From the NCBI GenBank assembly GCA_016716125.1, contig JADJWZ010000032.1:1-23093 (forward strand): a stretch of 23,093 bases of DNA, in the 5' to 3' direction. The position numbers and the translations under genes are program-made. Shown here one piece after another: positions 8,859-18,897 of the stretch. Position 1 is the first letter of the stretch. Each line of letters starts with the position of its first letter. The notes below the pieces were generated by a model. It saw only the letters and a list, made by a program, of their open reading frames with translations, did no database searches and was not told where the DNA came from. Source of the stretch: Ignavibacteria bacterium. GTDB lineage: Bacteria > Bacteroidota > Ignavibacteria > Tepidaquicellales > Tepidaquicellaceae.

Positions 8859-10295
8859 ATGTCCGAAGCAGAGACCGATACGAAAATAATAACCGGCAGT
8901 AATGACGAATCTTTTAAGGATACTATTTCAATAGTAAATAAAGAAGGCGGACGGAAATGGATTTATCCTAAAAAGCCTGTAGGAAGATTTTATAAAGCAA
9001 GGACAATACTCAGCGTTTTTCTTCTTGCTTTCATGTTCGGCGCTCCGTGGATAAAGATCGACGGTCATCCTTTTATGCTCTTTAATATAATCGAGAGAAG
9101 ATTCATTCTGTTTGGAACAGTCTTTACTCCGCAGGATTTTTATCTGTTCGGACTGGTGATGATATTTGCATTCGTAACGCTTTTTCTTGTTACAGCGGTT
9201 TACGGAAGATTATTCTGCGGCTGGCTTTGTCCCCAGACTATTTTCCTTGAAATGGTATTTAGAAAAATTGAATACTTTATAGAAGGAGATTACATCAGAC
9301 AGAAAACCCTGAATGCATCTCCTTGGGATTTGAAGAAGATCTTTAAGAAATTTTCGAAGTACGGAATATTTTTCATAATATCATTTCTGATTGCAAATAC
9401 TTTTCTTGCATACATTATCGGTATTGATGAACTTCTAAAGATAATAAGCGAGCCGGTAAGCGCTCATCTTAGCGGGTTTATATCAATCACTGTATTCACC
9501 ATATTCTTTTACTGGATATTCGCATGGTTCAGAGAGCAGGCATGCATTCTAGTCTGTCCTTACGGCAGACTTCAGAGCGTACTTCTTGATAAAAATTCTA
9601 TAGTCATAGCTTATGATAAAATAAGAGGTGAACCGAGAGGAAAAGTTAAGGATAAGCAAAAGGATAATCTCGGAGACTGCATTGACTGCAAACTTTGTGT
9701 GAATGTCTGTCCGACCGGTATTGATATTAGAAACGGCACGCAGCTGGAGTGTGTAAACTGCACTGCCTGTATTGACGCATGTGATTCCATTATGGATAAA
9801 GTTGGAAGACCGCGGGGACTGATCAGATTTGATTCAATGGAAAGTATTGAGAAGAGAACCGGATTTAAATGGACTTCGAGACTGACAGGATATACTTCCG
9901 TGCTTTCCGTATTGCTGATAGTCATTATCTTTTTATTTTCAATCAGAAGTGAAATTGATATAAATATCCTGAGAACTCCGGGAATGCTCTTTCAGAATCA
10001 GCAGGATAATAAAGTCAGCAATATGTATAACATTAAAATTTCCAATAAGACCTATGACGAGAAAAAGATAGATCTGAAAATAAAGGAATCTTACGGAGAG
10101 ATAAAACTTATAGGCAATGATATTATTCTGAAACCGCTGGAGATACGCGAAGGAAGTATGCTGATACTGTTACCAAAGGAGATTATCAAGCTCACTAATA
10201 CTCCGGTGAGTATAGAAGTATTTTCAGACGGCGAAAAAGTAGACGAATTAAAAACAAATTTTCTCGGACCGCAAAATTTAAATAAACAAAAATGA
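8859..10295 (+). CDS. ccoG: CcoG (FixG/RdxA-type) cbb3 oxidase accessory protein
   Basis: CcoG is a membrane-bound iron-sulfur protein; family work links it to Cu(II) reduction during cbb3 assembly. This 478-residue protein has several membrane helices in its first half, with 'GRLFCGWLCPQTIFLE' and 'ACILVCPYGRLQSVL' between them. It then has two ferredoxin-like clusters, 'CIDCKLCVNVCP' and 'CVNCTACIDACD', which should bind two [4Fe-4S] centres. The last 100 or so residues form the periplasmic Ig-like FixG C-terminal domain after one more membrane segment. It starts 20 bp after ccoP and overlaps the next gene by ATGA, as usual for the ccoG-ccoH pair. Confidence 0.95.
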   Translation: MSEAETDTKIITGSNDESFKDTISIVNKEGGRKWIYPKKPVGRFYKARTILSVFLLAFMFGAPWIKIDGHPFMLFNIIERRFILFGTVFTPQDFYLFGLVMIFAFVTLFLVTAVYGRLFCGWLCPQTIFLEMVFRKIEYFIEGDYIRQKTLNASPWDLKKIFKKFSKYGIFFIISFLIANTFLAYIIGIDELLKIISEPVSAHLSGFISITVFTIFFYWIFAWFREQACILVCPYGRLQSVLLDKNSIVIAYDKIRGEPRGKVKDKQKDNLGDCIDCKLCVNVCPTGIDIRNGTQLECVNCTACIDACDSIMDKVGRPRGLIRFDSMESIEKRTGFKWTSRLTGYTSVLSVLLIVIIFLFSIRSEIDINILRTPGMLFQNQQDNKVSNMYNIKISNKTYDEKKIDLKIKESYGEIKLIGNDIILKPLEIREGSMLILLPKEIIKLTNTPVSIEVFSDGEKVDELKTNFLGPQNLNKQK

Positions 10296-10729
10296 GCTGG
10301 GGAATAAAAATCATACTAGTATTCATAATATTCGCAGGAGGGCTGACTGCTCTGGTAATTATTTCAATGTCAAAGAATGTAGATCTTGTGCATGAGCAGT
10401 ATTATGAGGAAGAGATAAATTATCAGAAACATATAGACATTCTCGAACAGTCAAAAATCCTGAATGAAGATATAAATGTTACTGTTGATGAGAATAATAT
10501 TAAACTGAAACTTAATAAATCGGAAAAATACAACAACCTTTCAGGAAAAATCAATTTTTACAGGTCTTCAGACGCATCAAAGGATTTTATTTATGATCTG
10601 AAAATTGATGAAAGCGGCGAGCAGATGTTTCCTGTAAATGAAATGATAAGCGGTTCATGGAAGCTGAAATTCGAACTGAACCGTGACGGTAAAAATTATT
10701 TTGTCGAAAAAAATATATTTATAAACTAA
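10292..10729 (+). CDS. ccoH: FixH/CcoH-like cbb3 assembly protein
   Basis: This 145-residue protein has one N-terminal membrane helix (about residues 5-26), then 'LVHEQYYEEEINYQKHID', the characteristic start of the FixH family ('D-L-V-x-x-x-Y-Y-x-x-x-x-x-Y'), and a beta-rich extracytoplasmic domain. FixH/CcoH stays with the oxidase during assembly and late maturation. The start overlaps the ccoG stop as ATGA, and the following gene begins only 6 bp after the stop. Sequence divergence is high in this family, but motif and position agree. Confidence 0.88.
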   Translation: MSWGIKIILVFIIFAGGLTALVIISMSKNVDLVHEQYYEEEINYQKHIDILEQSKILNEDINVTVDENNIKLKLNKSEKYNNLSGKINFYRSSDASKDFIYDLKIDESGEQMFPVNEMISGSWKLKFELNRDGKNYFVEKNIFIN

Positions 10730-10735
10730 AAACAT

Positions 10736-11446
10736 ATGGAGCTCTTCAGCGGATTTGTTATCGGACTGTTAGGAAGCTTTCACTGCATTGGTATGTGCGG
10801 TCCAATTGTCCTGAGTCTTCCCGCGGATAAATTTTCGAAATGGTCTTTTATATCAGGCAGGCTTTTGTATAATTCCGGCCGGATCATTACTTATATGTTT
10901 CTGGGGGCTGTATTCGGATTACTCGGAAACCGTCTTAACTTATTCGGATTTCAGCAGGCAATTTCAATTGCAGTCGGGATAATTATTCTGATGGGTGTTT
11001 TCGGAGGTTTGTATCTTAAAAAAATTAATGCGCTGTACTCAGTGCAAAGCCGGATACTTTCTTTTATTAAAAAATTCTTAAATATTAATTTCGACAGAAA
11101 GTCAAAATCGTCATATCTTATGACCGGTATTGTTAACGGAATTCTTCCCTGCGGATTTGTTTATATCGGGCTAAGCGGAGCTCTTGCAAGCGGCGAATTT
11201 ACAACCGGCGCTTTATACATGATGATGTTTGGTTTAGGCACTTTTCCGTTAATGTTCGGGATGTCCATTTTCGGTAATTTCATCGGATTGAATTTCAGAA
11301 AGGTCATTAAAAAACTTATTCCGGCGTTTGCAGTGATACTCGCTGCGCTGTTTATTTTAAGAGGTCTGGAACTTGGGATACCATATATCAGTCCTTCGAT
11401 GAAATCACATTCAAAAATTGAAAACACGGAATTACAGTGTAACTGA
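10736..11446 (+). CDS. TauE/SafE-like (DsbD_2-type) membrane protein of cco clusters
   Basis: This is a 236-residue polytopic membrane protein with six or so hydrophobic segments. The first helix carries 'GLLGSFHCIGMCGPIVLSLP', the H-C-x-G-M-C-G motif of the family usually annotated as sulfite exporter TauE/SafE or cytochrome c biogenesis transmembrane region. A second motif, 'GIVNGILPCGFVYIGL', carries a conserved cysteine in the middle. Members are regularly the last gene of cco clusters in Bacteroidota; metal (copper) or thiol handling during oxidase maturation is suspected but not proven. The His/Cys/Met content of the first helix fits metal binding. It starts 6 bp after ccoH and appears to end the operon. 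Confidence 0.85.
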   Translation: MELFSGFVIGLLGSFHCIGMCGPIVLSLPADKFSKWSFISGRLLYNSGRIITYMFLGAVFGLLGNRLNLFGFQQAISIAVGIIILMGVFGGLYLKKINALYSVQSRILSFIKKFLNINFDRKSKSSYLMTGIVNGILPCGFVYIGLSGALASGEFTTGALYMMMFGLGTFPLMFGMSIFGNFIGLNFRKVIKKLIPAFAVILAALFILRGLELGIPYISPSMKSHSKIENTELQCN

Positions 11447-11452
11447 TTCCGT
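11426..11452 (+). terminator. Hairpin at the end of the cco cluster (weak terminator)
   Basis: ACGGAATTACAGT (11426-11438) pairs with ACTGATTCCGT (11442-11452) over a 3-nt loop with a 2-nt bulge, straddling the TGA stop of the SafE-like gene. No clean T-run follows (ATTATTAAATATTGTTC), so it may act as an mRNA 3' stabiliser or a leaky terminator. Confidence 0.35.
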
Positions 11453-11622
11453 ATTATTAAATATTGTTCTTTATAATATCGAAATTTTCTTTCACGGATA
11501 CAAATTTCGTGAAATGCCTTGTTTTAATTTTCTGAAGCATTGACGGTAAGCGTTTTGCAGGAAAGCTTAGAATTGAAAAATTGCATTAACTTGTTAATTG
11601 TAATTAATATTCAGAGAAAGTA

Positions 11623-11636
11623 AATTGATGACAATT
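11623..11636. promoter_or_regulatory. Palindrome upstream of the FNR-like gene
   Basis: AATTG-ATGA-CAATT is a 5-4-5 inverted repeat centred 27 bp before the start codon at 11657. The geometry matches Crp/Fnr operators, but the half-sites differ from those of the ccoI upstream palindrome. Autoregulation is possible; AT-rich sequence makes chance symmetry likely. Confidence 0.2.
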
Positions 11637-11656
11637 GAATATTATTTTTAATACAA

Positions 11657-12364
11657 ATGCGTAAATTTCATTCACCTTCCTGCGATACCTGCAGCGCCAG
11701 ATTTGAGTCTGTATTCTGTGATATGCCTGAAGACGAAATATCTTTTCTATCAGACAGTAAACATTGCAATTTATATTCTAAAGGTCAGACAATTTTCAAT
11801 GAAGGTAACTATCCGTCAGGATTGTTCTGCATTAATAAAGGCAGAGTTAAATTATCGCAAACCGGATTTGAAGGCAAAGAGCAGATCATCCGGCTTGCAA
11901 AAGACGGTGATGTAATGGGTTACAGGTCGCTGATAAGCGGTGATCCGTATTCTGCAACCGCTACTGTTATGGAGGATTCAAAGATCTGCGTTATTCCTAA
12001 GAATATATTTTTTGAACTTCTTAAAAAAGATGTAAAACTTACAGGAAAAATCATGAAACTCCTTGCTGACGATTTGAAATTTGCTCAGAACAAAATCACC
12101 CATCTCGCTCAAAAGCCTGTTATCGAAAGACTTGCAGAAACACTTCTGATGCTTAAAGAATATTACGGTATCAAAGATGAAGATGCATATCTGAACATAA
12201 CCATAACCAGAGAAGAAATAGCAAACATTGTAGGTACAGCTACAGAAACCGCCATCCGGCTGCTCTCCGAACTCAGAAAAGAAGGTATTCTCGAAATAGA
12301 AGGAAAGAAAATTAAGATATTAAGAAGCGAAGCTTTACTTAAGCTCGCTAATCTTTACGACTAA
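11657..12364 (+). CDS. Crp/Fnr-family regulator with FNR-like cysteine set
   Basis: This 235-residue transcription factor has a cNMP-type beta-roll (about 25-125), a dimerisation helix and a C-terminal winged helix. In FNR, three N-terminal cysteines plus C122 hold an oxygen-sensitive [4Fe-4S] cluster. Here C9-x2-C12-x8-C21 lies at the N-terminus, and C111 in 'EDSKICVIP' aligns with FNR C122 ('ETSMVCEIP'). The recognition helix reads 'GTATETAIRLLSELRKEG', keeping the E and R of the FNR motif E-x-x-S-R but with Ile in place of Ser. It follows the cco cluster on the same strand after 210 bp. Oxygen or NO sensing and control of cco genes are inferred. C21 spacing differs from E. coli FNR, so redox sensing is not certain. 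Confidence 0.88.
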   Translation: MRKFHSPSCDTCSARFESVFCDMPEDEISFLSDSKHCNLYSKGQTIFNEGNYPSGLFCINKGRVKLSQTGFEGKEQIIRLAKDGDVMGYRSLISGDPYSATATVMEDSKICVIPKNIFFELLKKDVKLTGKIMKLLADDLKFAQNKITHLAQKPVIERLAETLLMLKEYYGIKDEDAYLNITITREEIANIVGTATETAIRLLSELRKEGILEIEGKKIKILRSEALLKLANLYD

Positions 12365-12382
12365 TAATTTTAATTTACTTTT

Positions 12383-12823
12383 ATGTTTGAGAAATTCTCA
12401 AATTCCTTTTTAAAGGATTTTGACTTCAATCTTTTAATAGACAGATTTGAAAATAAATCATTCCGTACTTACCTGAAAGGTGACAGTATTATTAAACAGG
12501 GTAATTCTCCTTCTGAAATATATTTTATTATATCAGGCAAAGTGAAGATTGGAAATACTCTAACCGATGGAAAATTAAGTACTCAATATGAACTTACCGG
12601 CGGAGATATTCTGGGAATAGATGACGCATTAAGAAATGAAAACTATTCCTATACTGCGGTTGCTGATGACGATACAAATGTAATGGTAATTTCAAAAGAA
12701 GAAATGCTGTCGTTCAAAGGTACTAATGATGAATTTAATATCTGGTTATTAAAATACCTGAGTGACAGGATCAGTAAACTTGAAGATAAAAAGTTTAGAC
12801 CGGCAATGCTAAATTTTTTTTAA
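12383..12823 (+). CDS. Crp-like cyclic-nucleotide-binding domain protein, 3' end unreliable
   Basis: The readable part is 146 residues: a Crp-type beta-roll ('YLKGDSIIKQGNSPSEIYFIISGKVKIG', seen in pieces at about residues 30-60) and the start of a dimerisation helix ('LLKYLSDRISKLEDKKF'). No DNA-binding helix-turn-helix is visible. The frame runs directly into the homopolymer block, and its last residues 'LNFF' with TAA fall where the block begins, so the true C-terminus may be lost. It starts 18 bp after the FNR-like gene, suggesting co-transcription. It could be a genuine domain-only partner or a regulator truncated by bad sequence; the data do not decide. Confidence 0.7.
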   Translation: MFEKFSNSFLKDFDFNLLIDRFENKSFRTYLKGDSIIKQGNSPSEIYFIISGKVKIGNTLTDGKLSTQYELTGGDILGIDDALRNENYSYTAVADDDTNVMVISKEEMLSFKGTNDEFNIWLLKYLSDRISKLEDKKFRPAMLNFF

Positions 12824-14213
<1,390 letters not shown>

Positions 14214-15164
14214 TTTTGACCTGTCCCGAATGTCTGATGGAATTTTCTATGAAATACCTATCTGTGTTCATTCCGCCGCAGACTACCCCGCCAAGATACA
14301 AACCTTTTACATTTGTTTCAAAAGTTTTTGAATTGAATTCAGGAGTTCGGTCTTTTTTTATTCTGATCCCGGCTTTTTTAAAAAATGAGAAATCAGGATG
14401 ATATCCCGTCATTGAAAATACAAAATCATTTTCAATCTTTAAGATCCTGTTCTTATTTTGAATAAAAATCGACCTGTTGGATATTCTTAAAACTTCAGAA
14501 TTAAAGTAAGACTTTATGGAACCTTCTTTGATCCTGTTTTCAATATCCGGCTTTACCCAGTATTTTATGGATGGTTTTATTTTGTCTTCCCTGATTATCA
14601 TTGTCACTTTAGCCCCGACTCTGAATAATTCAAGCGCTACATCAACTGCAGAATTCCCTGCTCCTATTACAGCTACTTTATGACCGCTGTACGGATGAGG
14701 CTCATCAAAGTAATGACGTACTTTTAGCAATGACTCACCCGGCACTTTCAGTAAATTCGGATTATCATAATATCCTGTAGCAATAATGACATTTAATGAA
14801 TAACAAATTCCCTTATCGGTTTTTACTGTAAAGTAGTCTCTTGACTTCTTTACTGATTCGACATTTTCATAAGTCTTAATATTCAAATCAAAAGATTCCG
14901 TAACTCTGCGGAAATATTCAAGAGCTTCTCTTCTGTTCGGTTTAACGCCATGCGAAACAAATGGAACACCGTTCAGCTCAATTTTCTGCGATGTGGAAAA
15001 GAATGTCATGTTAGTAGGGTAATTGAAAATGGAATTTACGAGACAGCCTTTTTCTATTATTAGATATGACAAAGAATTTTTAACGGCTTCAACACCGCAG
15101 GCAAGACCGATAGGTCCGGCTCCGATTATTATTACATCCAGCGGCATTTTTCTGAGACGTCTTA

Positions 15165-16589
15165 TCATATTTGTGTAACCTGTATCATGTTTGCGGAATC
15201 TGAATGTGAAAACGGCATGGGAGCAATGATCACTATTCTGTCACCCTTTTTCAGTATTTTGTTTCCCAGAATTTCTTCAAAGATCATCTCTGTTGTCTCC
15301 TTTAAGCTTTTGCTTCTTTTTATATAAATTGATTCAACTCCCCAGATCAGTTTACATTTTTTAATAATGCTGATTATGTTTGTGGCGGATATTATCTGCG
15401 CATTCGGACGGTGATTTGACAATAAAAGCGGTGACTTACCTGTGTGAGAAATAGTTATAATAGCTTTTGCATTTACCCTTGTAGAAATTTCCGCAGCAGA
15501 ATTACAAATTGTATGCAGAGTATTTTCAGGCGAATCCTCTACAAACATATCCTTAAAGTATACGGATTTTTTTACCGTTTCAGTTTTCAGAATAATTTTT
15601 TTCATTGTATTTACAGCCAGTATAGGATGCTTGCCTGTAGATGTTTCCGCTGAAAGCATAACGCAGTCGGTACCGTCGAGTATGGCATTAGCAATGTCGG
15701 ATGCTTCAGCTCTTGTCGGACCCGGATTCTCGATCATAGATTCCAGCATCTGTGTAGCGGTGATAACCGGCTTAATGGATTCATTACATTTCTTTATGAT
15801 CCTTTTTTGAATGATCGGAACTTCTTCCGTTGAAATTTCAACTCCCATATCTCCGCGGGCTACCATTATCATATCCGATTCCCTGATGATGGAATCAATA
15901 TTTTCAACTGCATCCGATCTTTCGATTTTTGCAATGAGAGGTAATTTACTTTTTTTGGAATTTAATAATTCTCTGACATATCTCATATCATCTGCGCTTC
16001 TTACAAAACTGACAGCAATGAAATCTACATTATTCCTTATACCGAAATCCAGATCGCGTAAATCTTTTTCAGTAAGCAACGGAAGATTCAGTTTCATATT
16101 CGGAAGGTTTATTCCTTTTTTCTCCTTTAATATTCCTCCTGAAATTATTTCACATTCAATAATTCTTTTAGTCGGTTTTACAGAGACAACACGCAATTTT
16201 AATCTTCCGTCATCGAGAAGTATGATCTGATTTTTATTAAGATCATTAATAAGAAAAGGGTAATTAGTGGAAAACATATTAAAGTTTCCTGTTATCGGAT
16301 CAGAAGTAATATTTATCATCTCTCCTTCAGCAAGAAAAATTTCACCGTTTTCAAGATTACCGACTCTGATCTTTGGACCGGAAATATCCTGAATTATAGC
16401 AATTATTTTCCCTTTAATTTTTCCTGCTTCTCTTATGTCTTTTATATACTTCTTATGAATTTCCTGTGTGCCGTGTGAAAAATTCAGTCTCGCTGCATCC
16501 ATTCCCGCATCTATGAGCATACAGATCTTCTCAACAGTATCTACAGCGGGACCAATCGTGCAGATAATTTTTGTTTTCTTATATATCAT
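15165..16589 (-). CDS. pyk: Pyruvate kinase
   Basis: This enzyme converts phosphoenolpyruvate and ADP to pyruvate and ATP at the end of glycolysis. The 474-residue length is normal. Conserved segments occur in order: 'TKIICTIGPAVDT' at the N-terminus, 'GMDAARLNFSHG', 'DISGPKIRVG', 'VDFIAVSFVRSADD', 'PLIAKIERSDAVENI' (catalytic Lys and metal-binding Glu), 'MVARGDMGVEI', and 'ITATQMLESMIENPGPTRAE', ending with the regulatory C-terminal domain. The otherwise common 'DLQGPKIR' reads 'DISGPKIR' here, a mild variation. The stop overlaps the start of the ypdA-like gene, so the two are probably co-transcribed. It is divergent from the SDR gene across a 78-bp gap. Confidence 0.96.
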   Translation of the reverse strand: MIYKKTKIICTIGPAVDTVEKICMLIDAGMDAARLNFSHGTQEIHKKYIKDIREAGKIKGKIIAIIQDISGPKIRVGNLENGEIFLAEGEMINITSDPITGNFNMFSTNYPFLINDLNKNQIILLDDGRLKLRVVSVKPTKRIIECEIISGGILKEKKGINLPNMKLNLPLLTEKDLRDLDFGIRNNVDFIAVSFVRSADDMRYVRELLNSKKSKLPLIAKIERSDAVENIDSIIRESDMIMVARGDMGVEISTEEVPIIQKRIIKKCNESIKPVITATQMLESMIENPGPTRAEASDIANAILDGTDCVMLSAETSTGKHPILAVNTMKKIILKTETVKKSVYFKDMFVEDSPENTLHTICNSAAEISTRVNAKAIITISHTGKSPLLLSNHRPNAQIISATNIISIIKKCKLIWGVESIYIKRSKSLKETTEMIFEEILGNKILKKGDRIVIIAPMPFSHSDSANMIQVTQI

Positions 16590-16667
16590 TTATTGTGTAT
16601 TTTTATCATAAATAAATTTTGCCTCTCAAAATATCCATTCATAAACTTTATAAAAAGTTATTTGTAA

Positions 16668-17448
16668 ATGAGCATACTTAAAGGGAAAAAATGTACTTAT
16701 CACCGGAGCAACCAGCGGTATTGGAAAAGCCGCTGCGATCAAATTTGCTGAAAATAATTCCAATCTGATTTTAATAGGCAGAAGAAAAGACAGACTTAAA
16801 GATTTATCAAAACAATTGATCAGTGAGTTTAAAATTAAAGTTGAATATATACAGGCGGATGTCAGAGATTATAAGAGCTTATCCGGAATCATTGAATCTC
16901 AAACTGAGCTGTTTAAAAATACTGACATTCTTATAAATAATGCCGGACTGGCAAGAGGTTTCAGCCATATTTCCGGCGGAGATATTGCTGACTGGGATGA
17001 AATGATTGATACTAATATAAAAGGACTTCTTTATGTCTCCAGATGTATCGTGCCGTTTATGATTGAGAATAATTCCGGACATGTAATTAATATAGGATCA
17101 ATTGCGGGCAGGGAAGTGTATCCGAATGGTAATGTTTACTGCGCAACAAAACATGCAGTGGATGCCATTACAAAAGGTCTTCGTATGGAACTGGTAAACA
17201 CGGATATAAAAGTTACAACTATAGATCCCGGACTTGTAGAAACTGAATTCAGTCTTGTCAGATACAGAGGTGACGCAGGGAAAGCAGGCGCGGCGTATAC
17301 CGGAATGAAACCGCTGACACCTGAAGACGTTGCCGAAGCAATAATATTTGCCGCTTCGCGGAATGAAAATTTTGTAGTTGCTGAAATGGTTTTACTGCCG
17401 AAAGCGCAGGCAAGCGTAATGGTGATTGACCGAAAAAAAAATGTATAA
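16668..17448 (+). CDS. SDR-family NAD(P)-dependent oxidoreductase (one frameshift at codon 8)
   Basis: This is a classical short-chain dehydrogenase with a Rossmann fold. The cofactor motif is 'VLITGATSGIGKAAA', followed by 'LIGRRKDRL', 'QADVRD', 'LINNAGLARG' and the catalytic 'NIGSIAGREVYPNGNVYCATKHAV' region, with Ser in 'GSIAG' and Y-x-x-x-K in 'YCATK'. The C-terminus ('LLPKAQASVMVIDR') resembles the YdfG/serine dehydrogenase branch, which reduces 3-hydroxy or semialdehyde substrates; the true substrate is not known. ATG 16668 begins 'MSILKGKK' in one frame and the rest lies in another. Removing one A from the run at 16686-16691 gives 'MSILKGKNVLITGATSG', a normal SDR start and 259 aa. A TTG at 16816 would delete the cofactor motif and is unlikely to be the true start. 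Confidence 0.85.
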
Positions 17449-17453
17449 TGGTT

Positions 17454-17515
<62 letters not shown>

Positions 17516-17553
17516 AATTATGTTGAGTCTGTTAAAACTGTCTGTCTTTAGTT

Positions 17554-18792
17554 TCAGTATAGTAAATACTTACTTCTTAACGCTCTGAAATTTTCAAGCT
17601 CCCGCGTATAACCCGCGAATATTTCTTCAATTGTATCACCTCTCTGCAGGGCAATTCTAAGTCTGTCAGTACCTGACAGCTTATCTATGAATTTATTTTT
17701 CTTTATTTCAAATCCCGGGAAAAGTTTATTCAGACTTACAAGTAATGCAATTCCTGCTTTAACAGGTTCAAACATTTTTTTATCCGTTACTTTTATATAA
17801 ACACCGCTGCACTGCTCTCCGACATATTTAGGCGGATTGGAAGGGCTTGTAATAGCAGTCGGGATGAAATTAATTTCTTCAAAAGTAACTCCTTTCAGTC
17901 CGAGTGAATTCATATCATCTGCAAGAATATTTCCGTCACAAAACGGAGCGCCGACATATTCAAACGGTCTGTCCGTTCCTCTGCCTTCGGAAAAATTTGT
18001 TCCTTCGAAGAGGCAAGTACCGAGATAAGCGAGAGCTGATGAAGGATAATAAATATTCGGAGAAGGTTTTATCCAGGGAAGATTCAGTGATTCATAATCT
18101 GTTTCTCTGTTATAATTCTTCATGCGGCTGACAAACAGTTTACATTCATTATTAAAATATTCAGCGTTGATATATCCTGCAAGCTCTCCGCATGTCATAC
18201 CATAAGCGATCGGTACATCTATCATTCCTACAAATGAATTCTGATTGTCATCAAGCATATAGCCGTCGGTATAATTACCGTCAGGCATTAACGGTCTGTC
18301 GCAAACTATAAAATCTTTTCCGAGTTCGGCTGCAGCTTCCATGCAGTAAAACATTGTATTAATAAAAGTATAGAATCTGGCTCCGACATCCTGAATATCA
18401 TAGACCATTACATCTACATCAGCAAGATCTCCCGCTGCCGGTTTTTTTGAATTACCATAAAGTGAAATCACAGGAAGACCTGTATTTTCATCTGTAAAGT
18501 TTTCGTCTCTGTCATCACCTCTGAGTCCGTGTTCAGGCGTAAATATTTTTACGACATTAGCTGACTTTATTAATTCATCCAGAAAAAACTTACCGTCAGA
18601 CGTAACTCCGCTCTTATTAGTGATCAAAGCTATTCTTTTGCCTGTAAGATTCTCCTGATTATTAAGCAGAAGATTTTCATTGCCTAAAAGGAATTTATTC
18701 TCATCCTTAATATTCCGTACTTCAGTATCAGCATTAGGTACTGCAGTAAATAAAAACAGTACCGATATTAAAAGTAAGTATCCGAATTTCAT
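17554..18792 (-). CDS. namZ: DUF1343 protein, NamZ-type exo-beta-N-acetylmuramidase
   Basis: Characterised NamZ enzymes (DUF1343, PF07075) remove N-acetylmuramic acid from the non-reducing end of peptidoglycan fragments, aiding wall recycling. The 412-residue protein starts with a signal peptide ('MKFGYLLLISVLFLFTAVPNA'), so it acts outside the cytoplasm. Family motifs in order are 'GKRIALITNKSGVT', 'IFTPEHGLRGD', 'VMVYDIQDVGARFYTFINT', 'FIVCDRPLMPDG', 'PIAYGMTCGELAGYIN', 'LPWIKPSPNIYYPSSALAY' and 'EGRGTDRPFEYVGAPF'. Length is typical. It is convergent with the SDR gene and separated from the upstream pepA by a terminator, so it is likely transcribed alone. Enzyme activity is inferred from the family. 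Confidence 0.9.
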   Translation of the reverse strand: MKFGYLLLISVLFLFTAVPNADTEVRNIKDENKFLLGNENLLLNNQENLTGKRIALITNKSGVTSDGKFFLDELIKSANVVKIFTPEHGLRGDDRDENFTDENTGLPVISLYGNSKKPAAGDLADVDVMVYDIQDVGARFYTFINTMFYCMEAAAELGKDFIVCDRPLMPDGNYTDGYMLDDNQNSFVGMIDVPIAYGMTCGELAGYINAEYFNNECKLFVSRMKNYNRETDYESLNLPWIKPSPNIYYPSSALAYLGTCLFEGTNFSEGRGTDRPFEYVGAPFCDGNILADDMNSLGLKGVTFEEINFIPTAITSPSNPPKYVGEQCSGVYIKVTDKKMFEPVKAGIALLVSLNKLFPGFEIKKNKFIDKLSGTDRLRIALQRGDTIEEIFAGYTRELENFRALRSKYLLY

Positions 18793-18845
18793 TTAATATA
18801 TTTTTTTACAATATAAACTTCCGTAAAACTAATTAAAATAAAAAA

Positions 18846-18869
18846 TGCAGTTAAAAAATATTAACTGCA
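18846..18869 (-). terminator. Rho-independent terminator after pepA
   Basis: TGCAGTTAA (18846-18854) and TTAACTGCA (18861-18869) form a perfect 9-bp stem with a 6-nt loop. On the minus strand the stem is followed by TTTTTATTTTAATT, a suitable T-rich tail, 29 bp after the pepA stop. It separates pepA from namZ. Confidence 0.75.
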
Positions 18870-18897
18870 CTTAATAATGAATAATCTTAAAAGAAAA

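Noticed and set aside
15811..16230. Plus-strand open frame opposite pyruvate kinase
   Set aside because: It is the antisense shadow of a strongly conserved pyk coding sequence and shows no family motif.
16816..17448. TTG 16816 as the start of the SDR gene
   Set aside because: It would remove the TGATSGIG cofactor motif that is clearly encoded upstream; a one-base frame error explains the data better.
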